DNA of 63,969 bases from Oligoflexus sp. (GCA_014378195.1 JACMOC010000053.1:1-63969), one strand, 5' to 3'. Shown: positions 52,769 to 63,045, counted from the stretch's first letter. Notes: a model not told the origin generated them from the sequence alone. Numbers and translations: made by a program.

Positions 52769-54661
52769 CTATCGATTGACGCCGGAAAGCACTTCCAGTG
52801 CAAGCTCAACCCGACCAAACGGGGCAGACACCTGAAAACCTTGAACATCTTTGCCAAGACTTGCCACCATTCCACGCGCAATCTCAACCCCTACCTTACG
52901 GGCGTCTTCGGCTGTTTGTGGTTCGGCCATCTTTTTCATGATGTCATCGGGTATACAAACACCCGGGACTTCGTTATTCATGAACTGAGCGTTTCTAAAA
53001 CTCATCAAAGGCCAAATGCCGGCGACGATAGGAATCTTGATCTTGTGTTTTTCGATATACTCAAGGAATCGATAGAGGGCCTTGAGATCAAAAACAGGCT
53101 GGGTAATAGCCCATTCCGCGCCTGCTTCCACCTTGTAAGCAAAACGTTTCATTTCATATTCGAAATCTGCGTGAACTGGATTCACGCCGACACCGACGGA
53201 CAGGGCCGTGGGTTCTCCGATAGGACGTGCCCCGAGGTCGACGCCCCCATTGAGGCGTTTCACCATATTCGTGAGTCCAATCGCATCGATATCAAAAACA
53301 CCCGTGGCATTCGGATAACTGCCCATTTTGGGGGGATCACCTGTGACCAGCAAAACATTGCGTAAGCCAATCGCATGGGCTCCCAGCATATCGGACTGCA
53401 TGCCAAGGAGATTTCTGTCGCGACAGGTGTAATGCAAGACTGTTTCGATACCAGCTTTTTGTTCGATCATGACTGCTGTGAGGATCGCACTCATACGTGC
53501 ACTGGCTCTTGGACCATCGGGAATATTTACGGCATCTACTCCCGCTTCTTTCAAGCGTGCTGAGCTCTCCAGAATTTTGGTGGGAACAACGCCTGCCGGC
53601 GGTAGGAGTTCGACACTGGTGACGACTTCGCCGTTCGCAATCTTGCGGCTCCATTGCGACTTCTCGGCAAAGGGAACCGGCGTGCAGCTCGAAGCGGGAG
53701 CCGGGTGTTTCGCATCGTCGTGACTTAACACTTCGATCCTATGATTGTAACCGGCTTCTTCCGCTGTTCTCATCGCCCGTTGATGACGGAACGACTGAGA
53801 CATGGCGCGGATATGTTCAGGCGAAGTTCCGCAGCATCCACCAACGTAAAGAACGCCGGCCTGAAGGAAGTGCTTTGTAAATTCGGCCATATATTCGGGC
53901 GTACACATGTAAAGGGTTCGGCCATCCACTTCTTTCGGCAATCCGGCATTGGGCTGGACGATAAAAGGTATGGAAACCTCGGGTAACATACGTTGGACGA
54001 GAGTTAGGAGCGGCTGGGGACCGACCGAGCAGTTGAAACCAGCAACGTCGACGCCCCATTCCACGATTTTTTTCACAGCCCAGTCGGCAGGCGTACCAAA
54101 AGGCATATTGCCTTCGATATCGACTGTAATTTCTGCCAGGATGGGCAGCTCAGGAGCGACTTCTTTCGCGGCGAGGATAGCCTGATGAAGCTCGCTGATG
54201 TCACCGAAGGTTTCGAGGGACAGGAGATCAACTCCCCCTTCTTTAAGACCTCGAATCTGTTCCGCAAAGGCTTCCTTAGCCTCTTCGAAACTGGTCGGGC
54301 CCCACGGTTCGATGCGCACGCCGAGCGGACCGACAGATCCGGCAACAAAGCCGCGGTCACCGATCGCCTGACGGGCAAGCTGGGCAGCCTTCCTGTTAAT
54401 CGAGCGTGTTTCGTCCTGCAAATTATGCTTTTGAAGTTTATGGCTGTTAGCACCCCAACTGTTGGTGCTAATCACCTCGGCACCGGCCTTCACGTAGTCA
54501 TTGTGCAATTCAAGAATCAAAGCCGGACTAGAGAGGTTGGCATCCTCAAAACAACGATTGATGAAAATCCCACGATTATAGAGCTCGGTGCCTGTCGCTC
54601 CGTCGAAGAGCAAAGGTATTTTTTTCGCGAGGGCTTCTCGAAAGCTTTTAGGTAATTCCAT
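52769..54661 (-). CDS. Bifunctional homocysteine S-methyltransferase / methylenetetrahydrofolate reductase
   Basis: A 630-residue fusion. The first 290 residues are a zinc homocysteine methyltransferase (DGATGTELYNRG; Cys in GFNCSVGP and GGCCGT). The rest is a flavin-dependent 5,10-methylenetetrahydrofolate reductase (NIPDGPRASARMSA, LHYTCRDRN, VTGDPPKMG, then WAITQPVFD). The same fusion occurs in Bacillus YitJ. It makes methyl-THF and uses it for methionine synthesis. Gene stands upstream of the PilT-like gene, likely its own unit. Confidence 0.93.
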   Translation of the reverse strand: MELPKSFREALAKKIPLLFDGATGTELYNRGIFINRCFEDANLSSPALILELHNDYVKAGAEVISTNSWGANSHKLQKHNLQDETRSINRKAAQLARQAIGDRGFVAGSVGPLGVRIEPWGPTSFEEAKEAFAEQIRGLKEGGVDLLSLETFGDISELHQAILAAKEVAPELPILAEITVDIEGNMPFGTPADWAVKKIVEWGVDVAGFNCSVGPQPLLTLVQRMLPEVSIPFIVQPNAGLPKEVDGRTLYMCTPEYMAEFTKHFLQAGVLYVGGCCGTSPEHIRAMSQSFRHQRAMRTAEEAGYNHRIEVLSHDDAKHPAPASSCTPVPFAEKSQWSRKIANGEVVTSVELLPPAGVVPTKILESSARLKEAGVDAVNIPDGPRASARMSAILTAVMIEQKAGIETVLHYTCRDRNLLGMQSDMLGAHAIGLRNVLLVTGDPPKMGSYPNATGVFDIDAIGLTNMVKRLNGGVDLGARPIGEPTALSVGVGVNPVHADFEYEMKRFAYKVEAGAEWAITQPVFDLKALYRFLEYIEKHKIKIPIVAGIWPLMSFRNAQFMNNEVPGVCIPDDIMKKMAEPQTAEDARKVGVEIARGMVASLGKDVQGFQVSAPFGRVELALEVLSGVNR

Positions 54662-54773
54662 ATCTCGTATTCCCGATTGAATCGTCCGGCAGAGGAAGTG
54701 CCAAATGGGCGATATTGCAACAATTGGCCTATACTAATGGTTTTAACCGAGAATAGAAAGAAACTTGAGACGC

Positions 54774-54804
54774 AAAAAAAGAGCTGCGCAACTCCGCGCA
54801 ACCC
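54774..54804 (-). terminator. Terminator of the TPR lipoprotein operon
   Basis: On the minus strand a nine-pair stem with two G-T pairs (tgcgc/gcgca core) is followed by seven T residues (54780-54774). It lies 27 bp after the stop at 54832. Confidence 0.8.
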
Positions 54805-54831
54805 TCGTTTTGCCTTGAAAATAAGAAACGA

Positions 54832-55839
54832 TCAGTCGCTGCCGCCATTGCCGCCAAGAGCCTTCTCGATCTCATCCGCCTTCACGTCTGAGATAGGTTT
54901 GGCGGTTTTTTTAGTGACTGGACGTTGTGCACCAGCCTTATCCTTTGGCGATCCATAGACCTGGGCCTGAATGCGGCGAAGGAGAAAGTTGGCTTTGCGC
55001 TGCATCTCAACGTTTTTGCTCTCCGTATCGGCGAGCATTTTGGAGAGCTGATCAATAGCTTCCTGATTGTCGTTTTTTCCGTACTTCGCGACCAGCGCTA
55101 AGTAATATCGCGCATAAGCATTATGTTTGTCCTCACTCAACACATCATTAAAGGCCTCTTCGGCTTTTGCATAGCTTTGCAGTCGAGCCTGCGCAATTCC
55201 GTAACCGAGCCCAGCTTCTGAACATTTATCGCAACGGGAGTAAACAGCGTGGTAGACGTCGCGCGCGCCTTCGAGATTGCCCATTTCCAAATGGAGTTGA
55301 GCGAGATTCAGACCACTTGCGATTTGATTCGGAGCCGCGTTGAAGGCCTCTTCAAAAAGCCGGATCGACGTCTGGTAATCTTCGAGCGTCGCGCCGGGTT
55401 TGGCCATTTCCGCGAGACCGAGGATATTTTTCACCTCGGGGTTTCCGGGGTGGTATTTATCGAGGAGCTTTGCGTAGTAACCAGCGAGGCTATAGTTTTG
55501 TCTCATCGTCAGCGCTAGCGAAAGTACCGTAAGTGCGACTTCGTCGGACGGGTGATTTTGGAGATAGTTGCGAGAATCTATTGTCGCAGCTGCCCATTCG
55601 CCTGCACCGAGGTCGGCATAGAGCCGCGTGTATTCGTTTTTCGTCGAGTTGCGAATCTGAACCCAACGATCGCGCGAGACTTGCCGCATCAAAGTCTTGC
55701 CGGAGGTCTGGAGAACGATGGGTTTGTTGGCGTAATCAGTCTTCGGTTCCCCAGCGCGTCCAGCAGCCGGCGTCGAGCCTGTGGTCTGGCACGCGGTGAG
55801 GGCAAGCAGGGTGGAGATAGCGAGTATCACTTTGAACAT
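54832..55839 (-). CDS. TPR-repeat lipoprotein
   Basis: A 335-residue lipoprotein with lipobox LTAC (Cys17), then TPR repeats from about 65 to 275 (LSLALTMRQNYSLAGYYAKL, LGLAEMAKPG, LNLAQLHLEMGNLEGA, YARYYLALVAKYGK). A short Lys/Ala tail closes it. It sits 33 bp downstream of the 984-residue TPR protein, so the two are probably one operon. The set recalls the TPR lipoprotein plus large TPR protein of gliding-motility or secretion gene clusters, but no such name can be assigned. Confidence 0.8.
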   Translation of the reverse strand: MFKVILAISTLLALTACQTTGSTPAAGRAGEPKTDYANKPIVLQTSGKTLMRQVSRDRWVQIRNSTKNEYTRLYADLGAGEWAAATIDSRNYLQNHPSDEVALTVLSLALTMRQNYSLAGYYAKLLDKYHPGNPEVKNILGLAEMAKPGATLEDYQTSIRLFEEAFNAAPNQIASGLNLAQLHLEMGNLEGARDVYHAVYSRCDKCSEAGLGYGIAQARLQSYAKAEEAFNDVLSEDKHNAYARYYLALVAKYGKNDNQEAIDQLSKMLADTESKNVEMQRKANFLLRRIQAQVYGSPKDKAGAQRPVTKKTAKPISDVKADEIEKALGGNGGSD

Positions 55840-55872
55840 ACGATTTCCTTTGTTGAGAGTGCGTCCCGATAA

Positions 55873-58827
55873 TTACTTTTCAGCCTTGACCGGAACCCAT
55901 TGCACGTATCCGCTGCCTGTGGCGCCGTGCGAACGCTCGAGGTTTGAATCGGAATTGTTGACGTTGATCTCCTGGGACCATTCGGGGGTGGTTTCACCTT
56001 TTTCCGAGATACCGAGAGCTATGGAATCAGCGCGAGCCGATGCTTTGGAGATCGCTGAGATGACCGAAAGCTTCTGAGCCTCAAACGCCCGCACTGATTT
56101 CTCGTCGAGGGTCTGAGCGATGCTGAGATTTTCAATCGATGCCAGGCTGTTGCGCGTCGTATCCGAAAGGCGAAGCATTGCAAAACCGCAGTAGGTCGTG
56201 CTGCCAGCTGAGCAGACCCGATCGTAGGCGGACTGCGTTTTGAGGAAGATATTATATTGATTTGTCAGTGTTTTTTGGACATCTGTCTGAGCGAGGTTGA
56301 AAATCTCCTGCTTGGTTTCGGCCGCTTGTTTTTCAGCGATCATGAAACGGAGTTGCGCAAGGGTATCACTTACGCTGCTTTCTTTGACGTTGAGTTTGCT
56401 GAGAGCTGCCTCAAGGCCTTTGATTTTATTCATGTCGCCCGATCGAACCGCACGACGCGCATCAAAACCGATGCCGCGCGCAACTATCACAGGATCGTTA
56501 CCTGACAGTTCCTTCGCTTTATTCGATCCCCATATCGCGTATTTTGCGTCGCCGTATCGCTCTTCGATGGCCATGATGGCAAGCGCGGAGTTGAGCCGAT
56601 CCGCTTTTGCGACCTTGGTGTCTTCAACCTGAGAGGCATGAAGACGAACTGCATTTCCAAAGAGTTCGCGGCCCAGATAGAGTTCAACCAAGCTCAAACG
56701 AATACCAGGTACCCGTGAGTCCTTCGCAAAACGCTCGATAAATTTCTGATAAAAGAAGATGGTCTGGTCTTCCCAGGCCATCGGCACTGTCCAGTCACCA
56801 CCGAGCAGGAGGGCGTCGTGAAGGTAGTTGGTGTTGGGATATTCGGTCACGAGAGCGAGAAGCGTCTCAACCGAGATCGGGTGTTTGTTGTCGAAATGAT
56901 AAGAACGCGCGAGGGTGAATAGAGCCTCGGGACGGCGCCCGTCCTTTTTGAAACGTTTGGAAAACTCAGCGAGTTTCTCAGACGCAGGTGCAAAGCGTTT
57001 GGCTGCAAAGTGCTCTTTGCCGCCTTCGAAAAGCGCATCGGAAAGCATGACGAAGGCGTCGACGCTTTTGCGGCCAAATATCGGAGACATTTTGGATTTG
57101 ATAGCGAGACGCGCGAGGTCTTCAAGCTTTTGCCAGCTGTGTGCCGCTTGATAGGAGATCATCATCATACCGGCTGCCAGCTGCGCATGAGGACCCTGCG
57201 GGTTTTTCTCGAGGTTTTTCGTCCAGGCGGCATAAGCTTTGACGGTGTTATTGACGTTGATCAACAGCAAACCGTGTTGGGCCAGATCGTCCCAGTTATT
57301 CGAAGCCGAAAACCGTTCTTCGTACATATCAGCAAGAGCCGTGCGCGCTGCCGCATTTTTTTTCGGGACACCGTCCCAGGGAGCAGCGACCGGCCATTCA
57401 GCAAGAACCCTTTGCGAACTGATGGCCATGGCTAAAAACTCTTGAGCTTTGGGGCCGGAGCTGTCTTTCTTCAGATCCATAAAGGTCCTGACCGCTTCCG
57501 CATGCTGACCGTTGAGAGCGTAGATGCGGCCCAGTTCGGTGCGCAGAGGAAGCCGATCTGCAGGGAGTGAGCTGCCCGCAACGTAGGTATTGATAATGGC
57601 GATCGTCTGAGCACGAATTGGTTTTGTCGCGTTGGCTGACTTGGAAGCGGCAATCAAACCTGTAACGAGACTTTTGTATCGCTGCTGAACGCGACCCAAG
57701 GCTGCAGTCGTTGCAGCTTCCTGGCCGCGGCCCATGGCTGTTTTATCGCTAAGGAGTTCGACAGAGGCGACCAAACCTTTTTCGTAGCCAAGATAGTTTT
57801 TGCTTTTGCCGGCTTCGATCTCCTGGAGCTCAAGGATACGTTCTACAACGCTCGCGAGGAGAGGCGTGCCCCGGTTGACTTCCACGATGGATTTGTAGAA
57901 TGCGAGGAGCGCGGCCGGGTTGTTGCCGGAACTCTGGATGGCAGCTCGTTCGCGGATAGCGCGCGCGATCGCCAGATCCGAATGTACGGTCATATCAAAG
58001 GGGAGCTTGCCATATTGAGGCTTGCCATCTGAGCGAGCGGTCCATAAGGCGAGGGCATACGCGATCACGTTCTCGCGATCAACGCGGGCGAGTTTGGTCG
58101 CGGCTTTAACCGCACGACCGAGGGCTGCGGCGGGTTGAGGCTCGAGTCGCGCAAGATAGAGATTACCGGACACCTGGCCCGAAGCCCCGAGGGCTGGCAT
58201 CGTGAGGCCAAGAGTTTTCCTCAAGGCCGGAGAATCCTTCGCTCCCGATTTGATGAGAGCATAAAAATCGAGACGATGGCCACGGTCTTTACCCACCGAC
58301 TTGTGGAGCTTGGGATTGGCAAGTGCCGATGTATCGCCGCCAAGGGCTAGATTCATGGTGACTATATAGTTGGGTTGCGCCCGATCGCCTTTCAGCTTCA
58401 TGAGCTCACGTGCATACCGACTTGCCTCGGAACGATGAAATGCTATCGAAGCATTGACATCGCCGCGATCCGTGCTAGGCAAACGTCCAGCCCTCACGTC
58501 CTCGTAGAAATATGAAAGACGGGTGTGCGTCTTCATCAGCGCTTCTAGCAGTTCCGACTTTTTAGGGGCTTCCGATTTGGCCAAGGCCTCGGCATCGGTT
58601 TTGCATTGCCCCTTCAGGCGTTGCGCTTCGGTATCGTCGGAAATTTGTTCAAATGCCAAATCGGGGTCGCGTACCGCCTCCAAAAGCATGGGGATCTCGG
58701 CCGACGGTTTCGTCAGCGGGAGAACGGGGTTCATCCCGAAGGCCAGGCCCGCCGAGAGGCTCAGATACAGGCCCGTCAGAACCTGTAAAATATTTTTGCT
58801 GTATGGCTTCACAACGCGCTCCCTCAT
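55873..58827 (-). CDS. Large exported TPR/helical-repeat protein
   Basis: A 984-residue protein with an N-terminal signal segment (LTGLYLSLSAGLAFG). Most of the rest is helical repeats of TPR type (ALYALNGQHAEAVRTFMDL, LFTLARSYHFDNKHP, YPNTNYLHDALLLGG, YLGRELFGNAVRLHASQ). No enzymatic motif is visible. 49 bp separate it from the upstream pseudo-receiver gene. It is likely a periplasmic scaffold acting with the downstream TPR lipoprotein. Confidence 0.8.
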   Translation of the reverse strand: MRERVVKPYSKNILQVLTGLYLSLSAGLAFGMNPVLPLTKPSAEIPMLLEAVRDPDLAFEQISDDTEAQRLKGQCKTDAEALAKSEAPKKSELLEALMKTHTRLSYFYEDVRAGRLPSTDRGDVNASIAFHRSEASRYARELMKLKGDRAQPNYIVTMNLALGGDTSALANPKLHKSVGKDRGHRLDFYALIKSGAKDSPALRKTLGLTMPALGASGQVSGNLYLARLEPQPAAALGRAVKAATKLARVDRENVIAYALALWTARSDGKPQYGKLPFDMTVHSDLAIARAIRERAAIQSSGNNPAALLAFYKSIVEVNRGTPLLASVVERILELQEIEAGKSKNYLGYEKGLVASVELLSDKTAMGRGQEAATTAALGRVQQRYKSLVTGLIAASKSANATKPIRAQTIAIINTYVAGSSLPADRLPLRTELGRIYALNGQHAEAVRTFMDLKKDSSGPKAQEFLAMAISSQRVLAEWPVAAPWDGVPKKNAAARTALADMYEERFSASNNWDDLAQHGLLLINVNNTVKAYAAWTKNLEKNPQGPHAQLAAGMMMISYQAAHSWQKLEDLARLAIKSKMSPIFGRKSVDAFVMLSDALFEGGKEHFAAKRFAPASEKLAEFSKRFKKDGRRPEALFTLARSYHFDNKHPISVETLLALVTEYPNTNYLHDALLLGGDWTVPMAWEDQTIFFYQKFIERFAKDSRVPGIRLSLVELYLGRELFGNAVRLHASQVEDTKVAKADRLNSALAIMAIEERYGDAKYAIWGSNKAKELSGNDPVIVARGIGFDARRAVRSGDMNKIKGLEAALSKLNVKESSVSDTLAQLRFMIAEKQAAETKQEIFNLAQTDVQKTLTNQYNIFLKTQSAYDRVCSAGSTTYCGFAMLRLSDTTRNSLASIENLSIAQTLDEKSVRAFEAQKLSVISAISKASARADSIALGISEKGETTPEWSQEINVNNSDSNLERSHGATGSGYVQWVPVKAEK

Positions 58828-58876
58828 CTTTGTTGACTCTACAATTCTACATCATCACTCTGAAAATACGGACATT

Positions 58877-60736
58877 TTAAGGTGTGGCGTCTTCGGATGC
58901 CGGTGAATCGCTACGCCGCGAGCCGTTATGCATCTGCTCGTACTTTTTGAGCTGTTCCGTGAATATCGCGCCCTGGTTTCCGACGGGATCTTTTTGCGCC
59001 AGAGCCATCGCGATTGCTATGCCGAGCCCAAGGGCAACCAGCACAGTGATTTTCACTTCTTTGGGAATAATAAGGATACCATCCCAAAGAGCTTCGAATA
59101 AGCCGGCAATTCCACTTTCCTGATAATTGCGATCGATCCCAATCTGTTCTTCCAGCGGTCTGATTTCTGTATCAAGGGCCGTAAGGATAGGAGCGGGGCC
59201 TTCCACCAGATCACGAAGGGGCCGGGAAATTTCGGTCCGCATAGGGCCAGCGCCTACAATGTCGACAGGGGCGGCTCGAACCTCGTCCTCCACAATAGCT
59301 TCAGCGACGGGAGCCGGTGCTTCTTTGAGTTTGGGCAGCATCTGATTTTTAAAAAGCTCAACCAAGGCATGAGCGACCTGCGTACGCGCATCACGGGTAA
59401 GGTCAACGAGGAGTGCGCGGGCGTGGAATGGAAAGTCTTTGAGAACGGCCTGATGATCACCTTCCCAGGTATCGAGAACTTTGCCGTGTACACGTTGCCC
59501 GACGGACTGTTGAAAGATGGGGGCATCGATTCCAAAAAGCCCGAAACGCCCCAATGGAAAAGCCGAAGCCAATTCAATTGAATCGGGATGCAAATTGAGT
59601 ATGCGCGCCGGTAAGTTGATGGTTGCAAAGGATAAAGCGTTGTTTTTCGGGATCTGGGTCGCATCGAGATTAACCGCTTTGGGTGTCCCCAGATGCGTTT
59701 CAAAAAACTGCGGATAGTCCTCAGGCGGCGTTACCACGGGAATTAAACGATGAGGCGTTTCAGTCTGCACTGAACGCGCGGCCTCGCCCATGACAAAAAC
59801 AGGAATCTGATGGTCGAGGTGTTTGAGCATTTCATCGAAGTTCGCCTGATTCGCCCCCTGGCACATCTTATCTTCAATAATGATGGCATCCGGTGAAATA
59901 AATCGCGGTTCCTGAATCATATTGTTTTTGTTGAGCGCGACTGTCAGTTGAAAGCGGTCACTCGGGAGTTTTTTGACCAGGCTATTGCGAATCTCCCGAT
60001 TACGGATGATCGCATAGAAGCGATAGTGCGCAAAGGAACCTTCTTTTTCAATAAACTCCTGGACAGCATTTTTGCGCATTTTATAAGCAACTGGTACATC
60101 CCAACTGCAGAGGAGCGCTTCCGAGTATCGAAAGTGGAGGTGACTCCGGTAGCGGTTGAGCACCTTGAGACGAATCTGTTTGAGTCCCACGATATCCGCA
60201 AGACCGCCACTCAACGAGAGTTCCGAACCGACCGGGGGCAAGAGTCGTGTTTCAAGCCATAGCTCTTTCGCTGTGATCCAGGCAATGCGTCCAGGAATCT
60301 GCACGGACGCGATGCCCTGCATACTCATCTGAGGATGCGAAGGGAGGAGCTCGGTGGGTCGCCCTGATGATGCAAACGCATAACGTCTCAGCCACTGGGA
60401 GTCCGGTAGATCGACAGGAATAATATCGCGAAAGCCCAGATCGACTGCTTTTTTCACGAGCACGGGGCGTGGTTTGCTCAAGGAGAGTATGAACCGCACA
60501 CCCGAGTACTCCGGATGATTACTGAGCTTCATCATAGGCAACTCAAGGGCCTCCTCGTCGTCGTCATCGCCAAGGATAATGGTATTAAGGCGTGATTCGG
60601 AGTAGCTACGCAAGAGCGTTGCAAAGTCCGGGAGGATACGCACCGTGATGTGGTATTTTTCCAAAAGACCGACCTTCTGCTGAACATCTGCAGATGGTTC
60701 GCGGCATACCCAATAGATTTCTTTGGTTGAAGACAT
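58877..60736 (-). CDS. Pseudo-receiver / PilZ-like membrane-anchored protein
   Basis: A 619-residue protein. The N-terminal part (1-115) looks like a receiver domain but has no clear phospho-Asp: the GDDDDEEALELP stretch replaces it. Around 140-215 and 370-460 are two beta-barrel-like regions compatible with PilZ domains (IPGRIAWITAKELWLET, LPARILNLHPDSIELAS). A C-terminal membrane helix is at about 564-584 (VKITVLVALGLGIAIAMAL). ATG at 60736 with AAGGGG upstream is preferred to 60832. First gene of a minus-strand operon divergent from motA. It may couple a second messenger to motility, but motifs are weak. Confidence 0.6.
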   Translation of the reverse strand: MSSTKEIYWVCREPSADVQQKVGLLEKYHITVRILPDFATLLRSYSESRLNTIILGDDDDEEALELPMMKLSNHPEYSGVRFILSLSKPRPVLVKKAVDLGFRDIIPVDLPDSQWLRRYAFASSGRPTELLPSHPQMSMQGIASVQIPGRIAWITAKELWLETRLLPPVGSELSLSGGLADIVGLKQIRLKVLNRYRSHLHFRYSEALLCSWDVPVAYKMRKNAVQEFIEKEGSFAHYRFYAIIRNREIRNSLVKKLPSDRFQLTVALNKNNMIQEPRFISPDAIIIEDKMCQGANQANFDEMLKHLDHQIPVFVMGEAARSVQTETPHRLIPVVTPPEDYPQFFETHLGTPKAVNLDATQIPKNNALSFATINLPARILNLHPDSIELASAFPLGRFGLFGIDAPIFQQSVGQRVHGKVLDTWEGDHQAVLKDFPFHARALLVDLTRDARTQVAHALVELFKNQMLPKLKEAPAPVAEAIVEDEVRAAPVDIVGAGPMRTEISRPLRDLVEGPAPILTALDTEIRPLEEQIGIDRNYQESGIAGLFEALWDGILIIPKEVKITVLVALGLGIAIAMALAQKDPVGNQGAIFTEQLKKYEQMHNGSRRSDSPASEDATP

Positions 60737-61041
60737 AATAATCCCCTTCTTCGCCAAGGATGCTTCGGCCGAAGATTGATCCTGGTTGAGGCAATTCGTG
60801 CGTGGCCAAAGCTTGGTCAGTCCTGATCCCACAGGAATATAAGAGTGTTCCCACGATCTTTAACATGCCATCAAAATGCATTGCCCAATTCTACCACGTG
60901 TGTCTCTCGCTAGGCAGTTTACGCCCTGCCCGGGTCGTAGCCAGCACCCTCACTTGTCATGCTAAAATGATGTTGTACGTATCTATGCGGCGCTCCAGAG
61001 GCAAGAAACGAACTCCACCTTTTTCAAAGATGTGAGAGACA

Positions 61042-61812
61042 ATGGATTTATTCAGTCTAATAGGCCCCCTTGTGGGCGCGGGCATGATTCTCATGGGGAT
61101 GGTGCTCAAACACGCGACTGACTTGATTGCTCAGATCGCTTACAGTCCCCCTTCGGTCTGTATCGTGTTTGGTGGAACAATCGGCGCTTTGATGATTGCC
61201 TATCCCATGGCTGACTTCATCAGTTCCTTGAAAGCCTTTGGTACATTCATTAAAAATCCTCCTGCCAACCGGCCGGAGATATTAGCTCAGATCATCGACC
61301 TGGCCCAAACCGCACGTAAGGAATCAATCCTCGCGCTCGAAAAAAAGCGTGACGGCCTTACCTACGCGCCACTCCGCAAAGCCGTTAAACTCGCGGTCGA
61401 CGGAACAGATCCCGCGGTCCTTACCGATACCCTTGAGGCCGAGGCCCATTTCCATATGGAAGAAGCTGAAGTCGCAGTTCACTTCTGGGAAGACATTGGT
61501 GCTCTTGCTCCTTCCATCGGTATCCTCGGTGCCGTTATCGGTCTGATGAAAGTGATGGTGTCCCTGGACCAACCCGAAAAGATCGGCCCCGGTATCATGG
61601 TTGCCTTCGTTGCTACGTTCTACGGTGTTGCCGTGGCGAACTTCGTCGGTCTGCCCGTCGGCAAAAAGCTGAAACGCAAAGCACATCTCGATCACTACGC
61701 ATTTACGATGGTCATCATCGGCATGCAAGGCATACTCTCGGGTCTCAACCCAAAGGTTATCGAAGAGAAATTAAAGATCTTCACTGGCGTGCATGGCGAA
61801 GACGAGCATTGA
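61042..61812 (+). CDS. motA: Flagellar motor stator MotA
   Basis: A 256-residue stator with four membrane helices (around 5-25, 32-52, 152-172 and 184-205), the cytoplasmic charged loop with Arg/Glu for FliG contact, and the conserved Pro in ALAPSIGIL. It starts the motAB pair and is followed 20 bp later by motB. With MotB it forms the ion channel that turns the motor. Ion type (proton or sodium) is not certain from sequence. Confidence 0.93.
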   Translation: MDLFSLIGPLVGAGMILMGMVLKHATDLIAQIAYSPPSVCIVFGGTIGALMIAYPMADFISSLKAFGTFIKNPPANRPEILAQIIDLAQTARKESILALEKKRDGLTYAPLRKAVKLAVDGTDPAVLTDTLEAEAHFHMEEAEVAVHFWEDIGALAPSIGILGAVIGLMKVMVSLDQPEKIGPGIMVAFVATFYGVAVANFVGLPVGKKLKRKAHLDHYAFTMVIIGMQGILSGLNPKVIEEKLKIFTGVHGEDEH

Positions 61813-61832
61813 TTCGATTGGGAAGGTAGGGA

Positions 61833-62636
61833 ATGGCTCAGAAGCAAAAATGCCCCGAATTTGAGAACCATGAACGCTGGCTCGTGCCCTATGCGGACAT
61901 GTTGACTCTTCTTTTTGCGGTATTCGTGGTTCTTTTTGCATTGAAAAAAGAAGGCGCTGACTCGGCCAAAGTTCAAAAGGCCGCTGTGTCTATTCAAGAA
62001 TCTTTCTCGGATTCGATGGAAGAAATTCCTGAGAATCGCCGAACGGCTACGTCCGAACAGGGCTTCGGTATCTTTGAGCATCGTAAAGGTGATCGGATGC
62101 GGGCTCCTATCGTTGCAAAATATCCGGATGCCTCGCGCGCTATGAAGGTTATCGATGCCGAGATGAAAAAGACCGCCGAGCTGATTAACCTCAGGCTCTA
62201 CGGCCAGCAAAAATTCCGTGAAATGGAAAAATCGGGCAAAGGTCTTGAGCGTATCGTTTCCGTCCAAAGAGACAACGATGGATTCCGCGTCAAGCTTCTC
62301 GCTAGCCATTTCTATAAACCCGGCGCTTACCAACTCAGCCAGAGCGCGCTGAAAGATGTCGAAGAAATCGGTAATATACTTAAAGACTTAGGTCGACCAA
62401 TCACGATAGAAGGCCACACCGATTCAATCCCAGCCACCGGCGATAAAAACAACTGGGAAATCTCGAGCCTTCGCGCTTCAAACCTCGTGAAATACTTCAT
62501 CGATAAAATGAACTTCCCGCCGACCTCACTCTCGGCGGCCGGATACGCAGATACCAGACCTATTGCAAGTAATGCAACGGAAGAAACGAGAGCCCTCAAC
62601 AGGCGCATCGAGATAAAGGTGCATTACAATGATTAA
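61833..62636 (+). CDS. motB: Flagellar motor stator MotB
   Basis: A 267-residue protein with one membrane helix (about 22-40), the ion-binding Asp22 in PYADMLTLL, and a C-terminal OmpA peptidoglycan-binding domain (about 160-265, EGHTDSIPAT and NRRIEIKV). Length and order fit MotB. Overlaps the following lipoprotein gene by 8 bp. Confidence 0.95.
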   Translation: MAQKQKCPEFENHERWLVPYADMLTLLFAVFVVLFALKKEGADSAKVQKAAVSIQESFSDSMEEIPENRRTATSEQGFGIFEHRKGDRMRAPIVAKYPDASRAMKVIDAEMKKTAELINLRLYGQQKFREMEKSGKGLERIVSVQRDNDGFRVKLLASHFYKPGAYQLSQSALKDVEEIGNILKDLGRPITIEGHTDSIPATGDKNNWEISSLRASNLVKYFIDKMNFPPTSLSAAGYADTRPIASNATEETRALNRRIEIKVHYND

Positions 62637-63045
62637 ACGTTCGTCATGGGCTTTTTTTCCAGCGTTTTTCATGTTGATGGGACTTTTTGGATGTGATCCG
62701 TCTCATCGCGACAAATGCGAATGGTATCTCGTTCCCGAACCCAAAGACATCGCACTCGTGCCCGAAGGCTGGGTTTCCCTCTGCGCCCGCAACTTCGTTA
62801 CTAACAAACAAAAGTGTTACCTCAAGTCCGAGCTTTCTTTTGGCAAAGCCGTGAACGGGAAAACGTTTCGATACTCCGATATGAAAATCGTGGAAACCGG
62901 CGAGTATCCACGCGAAGTTTTGAAGATCAAAACGTGTGAGCCCAGTGCCGAAGAAGAGAAACGCCTCGCAAGACTCCCGGCGCGTAGCGAAGAGAAGTCG
63001 CGTCAGGCTGAGCCCGAAAAGGCTATGGATACGGAGGAGGATTGA
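62629..63045 (+). CDS. Small lipoprotein translated with motB
   Basis: A 138-residue lipoprotein with lipobox LFGC (Cys22). The mature part has four more Cys (DKCEWYLV, SLCARNFV, KCYLKSEL, TCEP) that may form disulfides, and a charged tail of Glu/Arg/Lys. The 8-bp overlap with motB suggests coupled translation and a link with the stator or envelope, but no family is recognised. Confidence 0.65.
   Translation: MIKRSSWAFFPAFFMLMGLFGCDPSHRDKCEWYLVPEPKDIALVPEGWVSLCARNFVTNKQKCYLKSELSFGKAVNGKTFRYSDMKIVETGEYPREVLKIKTCEPSAEEEKRLARLPARSEEKSRQAEPEKAMDTEED

Noticed and set aside
54662..54773. A SAM or cobalamin riboswitch upstream of the homocysteine methyltransferase/MTHFR gene.
   Set aside because: No kink-turn, conserved core or expression hairpin could be recognised, and the leader is short.
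60833..61041. A flagellar sigma-28 promoter before motA.
   Set aside because: No TAAA-N15-GCCGATAA-type match was found in the gap.
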